Shown piece after piece: positions 7,667-11,450 of a stretch of 11,450 bases of DNA. Origin of the DNA: Coprobacillus sp. CAG:826 (lineage in GTDB: Bacteria > Bacillota_I > Bacilli_A > RFN20 > CAG-826); contig FR897039.1 in the NCBI GenBank assembly GCA_000437235.1, forward strand, positions 58,541 through 69,990, read 5' to 3'. The position numbers were made by a program, and so were the translations under genes. The notes below the pieces were generated by a model. It saw only the letters and a list, made by a program, of their open reading frames with translations. It searched no databases and had not been told where the DNA came from. Each line of letters begins with the position of its first letter. Positions within the stretch are counted from its first letter, which is position 1.

Positions 7667-8052
7667 GTTTTTGTTGGGAAAGTATAAGGAAAATTTTATA
7701 TCAAAATCACAGATGAAAAAGGATATTTTAATTATATTTTAAGCCTTCCTATTTCTAATTTACCGACATCTTCTTGACACTTCTTATCCCACTATCATGG
7801 CTGAAGGAACAGTTAAGGAACTCCAATTATTTTTTAAATTGAGAAAAGTTATTTTTTAGATTGCTATCAATTTCTTTGTTCTTCAAGCGGTAACATTTCA
7901 TTTCTATATTACATGTTCTTCTACTCTCTTTCTTTTATCTCTTCAATCAAAAAATCAATTGCACTTGCAATGATTTCCACCAATACTTTTGTCTATTCTA
8001 CCAGTCTATTTCAAATAGATATCGAATGTTCAAAATACCTAATATATATGTA
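7667..8052. other. Intergenic stretch without a supported gene
   Basis: I find no open frame with a ribosome binding site here. Three short traces were noticed. A plus-strand frame from about 7700 reads KITDEKGYFNY and stops at 7774-7776 without a start codon. A 20-codon plus-strand frame at 7797-7859 begins MAEGTVK, like cold-shock proteins, and then diverges. A minus-strand frame ending at about 7927 reads VEIIASAIDFLIEEIKERE and has no credible start. A TTGACA at 7774-7779 lacks a matching -10. The region may be decayed coding DNA or plain spacer. Confidence 0.4.
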
Positions 8053-8079
8053 TGCCTTTTTTAAATGTGAAAAAAGGCA
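8053..8079. promoter_or_regulatory. Perfect 10-bp inverted repeat upstream of rdgB, candidate operator
   Basis: TGCCTTTTTT (8053-8062) and AAAAAAGGCA (8070-8079) are exactly complementary around the 7-base spacer AAATGTG. The right arm reaches the expected -35 position of the rdgB promoter (about 8078-8083). There is no T tract after the stem on either strand, which argues against a terminator. It may be a repressor or activator site, but the binding protein is not identifiable. Confidence 0.45.
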
Positions 8080-8097
8080 CATCAATGAAAAGAAAAA

Positions 8098-8106
8098 TGT
8101 TATAAT
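8098..8106 (+). promoter_or_regulatory. Extended -10 promoter of rdgB
   Basis: TGTTATAAT (8098-8106) is a perfect extended -10, 16 bases before the start codon at 8123. The -35 position is poor, which is common with extended -10 promoters. The 5' leader would be only about 10 bases, containing AGGGTG (8111-8116). Confidence 0.65.
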
Positions 8107-8122
8107 GCTTAGGGTGATAAAT

Positions 8123-8707
8123 ATGAAAAAAATTGTTTTAGCAACGCATAATGCACATAAAGTGCAGGAATTCCAAGATGCATTAAAGGAATTTGGAATT
8201 GAAGTCATTTCTGCTTCTAGTTTAGGAATTGATGAAGAACCGATTGAAGATGGAACGACTTTCGAAGAAAATGCTTTAATTAAAGCAAGATTTGTAGCAA
8301 GTAAAACGAATTTACCTGTCATCAGTGATGATTCTGGTTTAGAAGTTCATGCTTTGAATAATTTCCCAGGTATTTATAGCTCTCGTTTTATGGAAGGTCA
8401 TACGTACGTAGAAAAATGCGAAGAAATCATCCGTAGATTAAAAGATAAAGAAGATAAAACCGCTAACTTCACTTGCGTAATTGCCTATATTGTTGATCAA
8501 AAAGAATATCTATTTAAAGGCACCTGTGAAGGAGTTATTATTTCTGAACTAAGAGGCCATAACGGTTTTGGGTACGATCCAATTTTTTATATTCCTCATC
8601 TTAACAAAACCTATGCAGAACTCACCGAAAAAGAAAAAACCTCGATTTCCCATCGAGGTAATGCCATTCAAAAATGGAAAGAGTTTTTGCTTCAACACTT
8701 ATCTTAA
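8123..8707 (+). CDS. rdgB: RdgB/HAM1 family XTP/dITP pyrophosphatase
   Basis: This 194-residue protein is full length for the family. It hydrolyses non-canonical purine nucleoside triphosphates (dITP, XTP, ITP) to the monophosphate and pyrophosphate, keeping deaminated bases out of DNA and RNA. Visible motifs are ATHNAHKVQEF at the N terminus (T8, N10, K13), FEENALIKA (E49, N50, K54), DDSGLEV (D69, D70, S71), GFGYDPIF (148-155), and SHRGNA near the C terminus (176-181, H177, R178). The start at 8123 follows AGGGTG with a 6-base gap and matches the usual family N terminus. The frame is open back to 7913, but that part shows no conservation and would span the promoter. It is monocistronic and convergent with the subtilase gene. 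Confidence 0.96.
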   Translation: MKKIVLATHNAHKVQEFQDALKEFGIEVISASSLGIDEEPIEDGTTFEENALIKARFVASKTNLPVISDDSGLEVHALNNFPGIYSSRFMEGHTYVEKCEEIIRRLKDKEDKTANFTCVIAYIVDQKEYLFKGTCEGVIISELRGHNGFGYDPIFYIPHLNKTYAELTEKEKTSISHRGNAIQKWKEFLLQHLS

Positions 8708-8733
8708 AAGTTCGATTTTATCGAACTTTTTTT
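8706..8733. terminator. Shared hairpin terminator between rdgB and the subtilase gene
   Basis: AAAAGTTCGAT (8706-8716) and ATCGAACTTTT (8720-8730) form a perfect 11-bp stem with a TTT loop, followed by T to 8733. The stem begins inside the rdgB stop codon, and the subtilase stop codon (8734-8732) lies at the other side. On the minus strand the T run is only four bases and lies inside the stem, so termination is clear for rdgB and plausible for the subtilase. Confidence 0.85.
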
Positions 8734-11158
8734 ATTGATATTTTTTCTTTTTTATCACGAGTGAATAACCCACAATCAATAAAAAGCCAATTCCAACGAT
8801 GAATAAAACCATCGTATGATTTCGACTTGATTTTAAAGAGAAATTTATCGGAGTGAATTGGTTTTGATTGGCTTTAGAAGCAAAGAAATTTAATCGTTCT
8901 AAATAGGTGGTTCCATCTTCAGAAATAATTGCACTTTCAAAGAAAGTTTTATCTTCGTCCGATAAATTTTGATATCGCGTTAAGAAGCCATTGGCTAAAG
9001 AATAGTCTAAGCAGAAGTCAGTATCTTGGATATCTTTCATTAATTGACCTACTTCTGTATAAGTTGTTATTTCACTTGTCTCTAAACGATAAAGTTGAAT
9101 GAGCAACATGGATGCATTTACATTTGAGGTATAGGTAGTAAAGCGTGGGTCTTTCACGTTGTATAAGAAACGTCCATAAGTTGGAGTTGTATTTTGAATC
9201 GTTGCTTTTGCGCTACTATCAATACTAATTTTCCAAGTAGTTGTTCCACTTCCAAAGGCTACTTTTTTATTAGCAGTTGCGCCTAATAGTTTTCCTTCTT
9301 CATTGCTGAGTGTCCATGCATCATTTTTTCCACCTAAGGTGAGTTTTAGCATATTATCTACACATTTCATGGTTTTCTTATCATCTGAGAAAGCTACGTC
9401 TAACGGAGTAATCACATTCTTTGATATCGTAGTAGACGCTACTTTTTTGTTTGTGTTTTCCGCTAATACGAGTTTATCTCCTGCCTTTAAGGTAGTCGCG
9501 TCTTCCACTAATTTCCAAATATTTTGTGTTTCGGTTTTTGTAGGAATTTCCGTAGGTGTATATTTTGCTGGTTTTTTTAATACTTCAATTTCAATAGTGG
9601 CTGTAATTGAAGTATTAGAAGAAGAAGTAACATGAATTTTTGTTGTACCTTCTTTTATAGCTTTCACATATCCATCTTGGGCTATAGTCGCTATTGAATC
9701 ATCATCAACTGCATATTGTACTGTTTTATCTTCGGCATTTTCAGGAAGAACCTGAACTTGAAGTTGAATTCTATCGCCTTCATATAAGGATAATTTCGTT
9801 CCGTTTTTTATTTGTATTTTATTTACTTGCACGATTTCTTTTTCGACAATAATTCTTACTTCATCAAAAAAATTTTCATTATCATCCGAATAAACTTCCA
9901 CGGTCATTTCACCTGGAGAAAGTGCCACGATATTTCCATCGTTATCAATAGAAGCTATATTGCTTTCATCGTATAGATAAATAATCTCTTGATTCGTTGC
10001 ATTTTCCGGTAATACACGTGCGTTAATTGCCCTTTTTTCCCCTACCTTCAAATGAATCTCTTTTGAAGAAATTTCTAATCCTGTAACATCAACATGGGCA
10101 TCGGCTAAGAACGCAGTAACATCCACTCTACCATTTCCAAATTGACTTTCATCTTTTAAGTCCACTGCAGAATTATAAAGTTTCGTTTCCATAAATCGAC
10201 TTTTCGTATTGGGATATTTGGATTGGTATAAAGCGAGGATACTCGAAATCATTGGGGTAGAAAAAGAGGTTCCTTGTGTACTTTTATAAGATGTTGCACT
10301 TCCAATGGTTGGAACATAAACATAACCCGGTGCAACAATATCCACGTTAGTACCCGTATTAGAAAATCCAGCTTTGGTATTTAACGAGTTTTTTGCTAAC
10401 GAACCAACAGCAATAACATGATCTAAATTAGCGGGATAAGCTTTTTCATCGGTATTGTAATTACCGCCTGCCGCTACTAAAGTACAACCGCGCCTATAAG
10501 CATAATCAATTGCTGAAGCCATTCCTGTTCTTGCTACAGATCCTAAACCTGTAGCCGTTGAACTTCCGTAAGTAACCGTATTTTCAAATGCGGTAAAGGA
10601 CATATTGATAATATCTGCTTTATTATCAGCTGCGTAACAAAGTAACTTATTAATAGAAGCAAAGGAATAATCCGTTGTTTTTAAAATCATTAAATGAACA
10701 TTAGGAGCAATGCCTGCACAGCCTTTTTGATTGATTTGAGAAGCAATAACACCAGCGACATTTGTACCATGCCCGTTCGTGTCATTCAATATACTATAAT
10801 CATTATTATTCGCTTTTACGGTTTTTACATTATTACTAGAATAAACACCGGATAAATTGGAAATAATCGTATTCCCATTGATATCATAAAAATCTTCATG
10901 TAAATAGTTAATCCCCGAATCAATAATAGCAACAGTCACATTTTCTCCTCTTACTTCATCCCATGTTGTCCCGATATTTAAATCATTTAAATAAGATTGA
11001 CTTGAATAGGAAGGCTCATCTTCCATCTTGCAATCATAACGAGCAGGAATCGCATAGACGTGTTCTAAATCAACAGTGCTATTCTTTTTAGTAAAACTAG
11101 AATTTGTCCCTAAAGAGAAAACTGTTGCAAGTAATAATAGAATTGGTGCTTTTTTCAT
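8732..11158 (-). CDS. Secreted, membrane-anchored subtilisin-like serine protease with Big_2 domains
   Basis: This 808-residue protein is a multi-domain surface protease. A signal peptide (KK then a hydrophobic core, about 1-20) is followed by only about 40 residues before the S8 catalytic domain (about 60-355). The triad is D80 in VAIIDSG, H130 in NGHGTNVAGVIAS and S298 in GTSFSTPM; N233 in AAGGN is the oxyanion-hole Asn. Two Big_2-type bacterial Ig domains follow (about 357-438 and 445-527), both with a VLPENA segment. Next comes a 145-residue beta-rich module (548-693) that starts WKLVEDATTLKAGDKLVL and ends SMLLIQLYRLE. A small helical module (about 695-765) follows. A final hydrophobic helix (783-802) ends in KKKKYQ. 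There is no LPXTG motif, so it is probably anchored by the C-terminal helix with the protease outside. There is no recognisable inhibitor_I9 propeptide. The start is supported by GAGGTT (11170-11165), six bases before the ATG at 11158. The substrate is unknown; processing of other surface proteins or host protein degradation are both possible. Confidence 0.93.
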   Translation of the reverse strand: MKKAPILLLLATVFSLGTNSSFTKKNSTVDLEHVYAIPARYDCKMEDEPSYSSQSYLNDLNIGTTWDEVRGENVTVAIIDSGINYLHEDFYDINGNTIISNLSGVYSSNNVKTVKANNNDYSILNDTNGHGTNVAGVIASQINQKGCAGIAPNVHLMILKTTDYSFASINKLLCYAADNKADIINMSFTAFENTVTYGSSTATGLGSVARTGMASAIDYAYRRGCTLVAAGGNYNTDEKAYPANLDHVIAVGSLAKNSLNTKAGFSNTGTNVDIVAPGYVYVPTIGSATSYKSTQGTSFSTPMISSILALYQSKYPNTKSRFMETKLYNSAVDLKDESQFGNGRVDVTAFLADAHVDVTGLEISSKEIHLKVGEKRAINARVLPENATNQEIIYLYDESNIASIDNDGNIVALSPGEMTVEVYSDDNENFFDEVRIIVEKEIVQVNKIQIKNGTKLSLYEGDRIQLQVQVLPENAEDKTVQYAVDDDSIATIAQDGYVKAIKEGTTKIHVTSSSNTSITATIEIEVLKKPAKYTPTEIPTKTETQNIWKLVEDATTLKAGDKLVLAENTNKKVASTTISKNVITPLDVAFSDDKKTMKCVDNMLKLTLGGKNDAWTLSNEEGKLLGATANKKVAFGSGTTTWKISIDSSAKATIQNTTPTYGRFLYNVKDPRFTTYTSNVNASMLLIQLYRLETSEITTYTEVGQLMKDIQDTDFCLDYSLANGFLTRYQNLSDEDKTFFESAIISEDGTTYLERLNFFASKANQNQFTPINFSLKSSRNHTMVLFIVGIGFLLIVGYSLVIKKKKYQ

Positions 11159-11175
11159 AGCGGTAACCTCAGTAG

Positions 11176-11197
11176 TTACATTTTATTAAAAATGTAA
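11176..11197. promoter_or_regulatory. 22-bp palindrome over the subtilase promoter, candidate operator
   Basis: TTACATTTT (11176-11184) and AAAATGTAA (11189-11197) are exact inverted copies separated by four bases. On the minus strand the element covers the -10 box and most of the spacer of the subtilase promoter. A bound protein would block RNA polymerase. A leader hairpin is unlikely because transcription would start inside or just after the element. Confidence 0.6.
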
Positions 11198-11208
11198 AGA
11201 TTTTGCAA
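11180..11208 (-). promoter_or_regulatory. Promoter of the subtilase gene
   Basis: Reading the minus strand, TTGCAA (11208-11203) is followed after exactly 17 bases by TAAAAT (11185-11180). This gives a transcription start near 11173 and a leader of about 15 bases containing the GAGGTT ribosome binding site. Confidence 0.6.
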
Positions 11209-11224
11209 ACGGAACAAATGATAT

Positions 11225-11350
11225 TTATCTTTCTTTTTTAGTCATTTCTTCATTTTGCTCTTTTATTTTAAATTGATGTAGTTCTTTTCGATATAAAATT
11301 AAAATATCTTCATAGTAAGAAGACCTAACAAAAGAAAGTAAATCAGGATA
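11225..11350 (-). pseudogene. Possible remnant of a 3' gene end, 41 codons without a start
   Basis: A minus-strand frame is open from 11350 to the TAA at 11227-11225. It contains SYYEDILILYRKELHQFKIK and ends MTKKER. The Glu/Lys/Tyr-rich composition looks coding and helical, but there is no credible start codon or ribosome binding site, and a stop lies directly upstream. I do not recognise the family. It may be the decayed end of a gene formerly upstream of the subtilase, or a chance opening in AT-rich DNA. The rest of 11209-11403 shows no gene. Confidence 0.25.
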
Positions 11351-11403
11351 TTATTCTTACCAAAAAAGATGAAATAAAAAGGTGGCTACTATTTTTAATT
11401 TCA

Positions 11404-11442
11404 CCACCCTTAATTTTAGAGGCTCTTTAAAATCTAAGGTGG
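11404..11442. repeat. Imperfect palindrome at the right edge
   Basis: CCACC (11404-11408) through ATTTT mirrors AAAAT through GGTGG (11438-11442), with a C bulge and a C mismatch, around a centre containing AGAGGCTCT (11417-11425). A third GGTGG lies at 11381-11385. The two halves look like similar terminal sequences placed head to head. Confidence 0.4.
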
Positions 11443-11450
11443 AGTAATTT
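11421..11450 (+). mobile_element. Possible terminal inverted repeat of an ISL3-family insertion sequence
   Basis: From 11421 the sequence reads GGCTCTTTAAAATCTAAGG and continues TGGAG. To my recollection, ISL3-family (IS204/IS1001/IS1096/IS1165) ends begin GGCTCTTT and carry a GTGG block about 18-22 bases in, which fits this spacing. Only 30 bases are visible and no transposase is in the window, so the element itself would lie to the right. If real, it inserted about 210 bases upstream of the subtilase promoter. Confidence 0.3.

Noticed and set aside
7913..8122. N-terminal extension of rdgB to 7913
   Set aside because: It would translate across the extended -10 promoter and the inverted repeat. 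The family N terminus begins exactly at 8123.
8011..8322. Minus-strand frame opposite the rdgB start and promoter
   Set aside because: It runs antisense through conserved rdgB codons, and its product has no recognisable features.
9303..9635. Plus-strand frame opposite the subtilase
   Set aside because: It is an antisense shadow of the Big_2/beta-rich region with no ribosome binding site.

Overview
The window is AT-rich, low-GC bacterial DNA. All genes read well with the standard code: TGG is used for Trp and no in-frame TGA is needed. AGGAGG-type ribosome binding sites, TATAAT-type promoters and hairpin-plus-T-tract terminators point to a Firmicutes/Bacilli relative. A surface subtilase with Big_2 domains and a Lys-rich C-terminal anchor, together with a giant membrane protein, would fit the gut Erysipelotrichia/RF39-like or Mollicutes-proximal lineages. 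That placement is an inference from style, not from a marker gene.

Layout. (1) 1-5207, minus strand: a 1653-residue membrane protein, followed after 7 bases by the start of a YigZ/IMPACT-family gene that runs off the left edge. (2) 5208-5403: a divergent intergenic region with an inverted repeat and a -10 box. (3) 5404-7359, plus strand: a tight three-gene operon encoding a CPBP-family intramembrane protease, a TraX-family membrane protein and thioredoxin, closed by a terminator. (4) 7431-7666: a tRNA-Asp/tRNA-Gly unit with its own extended -10 promoter and terminator. (5) 7667-8122: about 450 bases without a supported gene, ending in a perfect 10-bp inverted repeat and an extended -10 promoter. 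(6) 8123-8707, plus strand: an RdgB/HAM1-type nucleotide pyrophosphatase. (7) A compact hairpin terminator shared with the convergent gene. (8) 8732-11158, minus strand: an 808-residue secreted, membrane-anchored subtilisin-like protease whose promoter is overlapped by a 22-bp palindrome. (9) 11209-11450: gene-free DNA with a possible decayed reading frame and, at the right edge, a sequence resembling the terminal repeat of an ISL3-family insertion sequence.

Functionally the window mixes housekeeping (RdgB, thioredoxin, tRNAs, YigZ) with cell-envelope functions (the giant protein, the CPBP protease, TraX, the subtilase). The most unusual object is the giant protein. It has a four-helix, CvpA-like membrane head carrying a roughly 1450-residue extracytoplasmic part. 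Much of that part is built from about ten degenerate helical repeats that can be aligned by eye. I recognise no named family for the ectodomain. The second point of interest is the subtilase promoter, where a perfect palindrome covers the -10 box. I see no CRISPR array, toxin-antitoxin pair, phage module or recognisable defence system.
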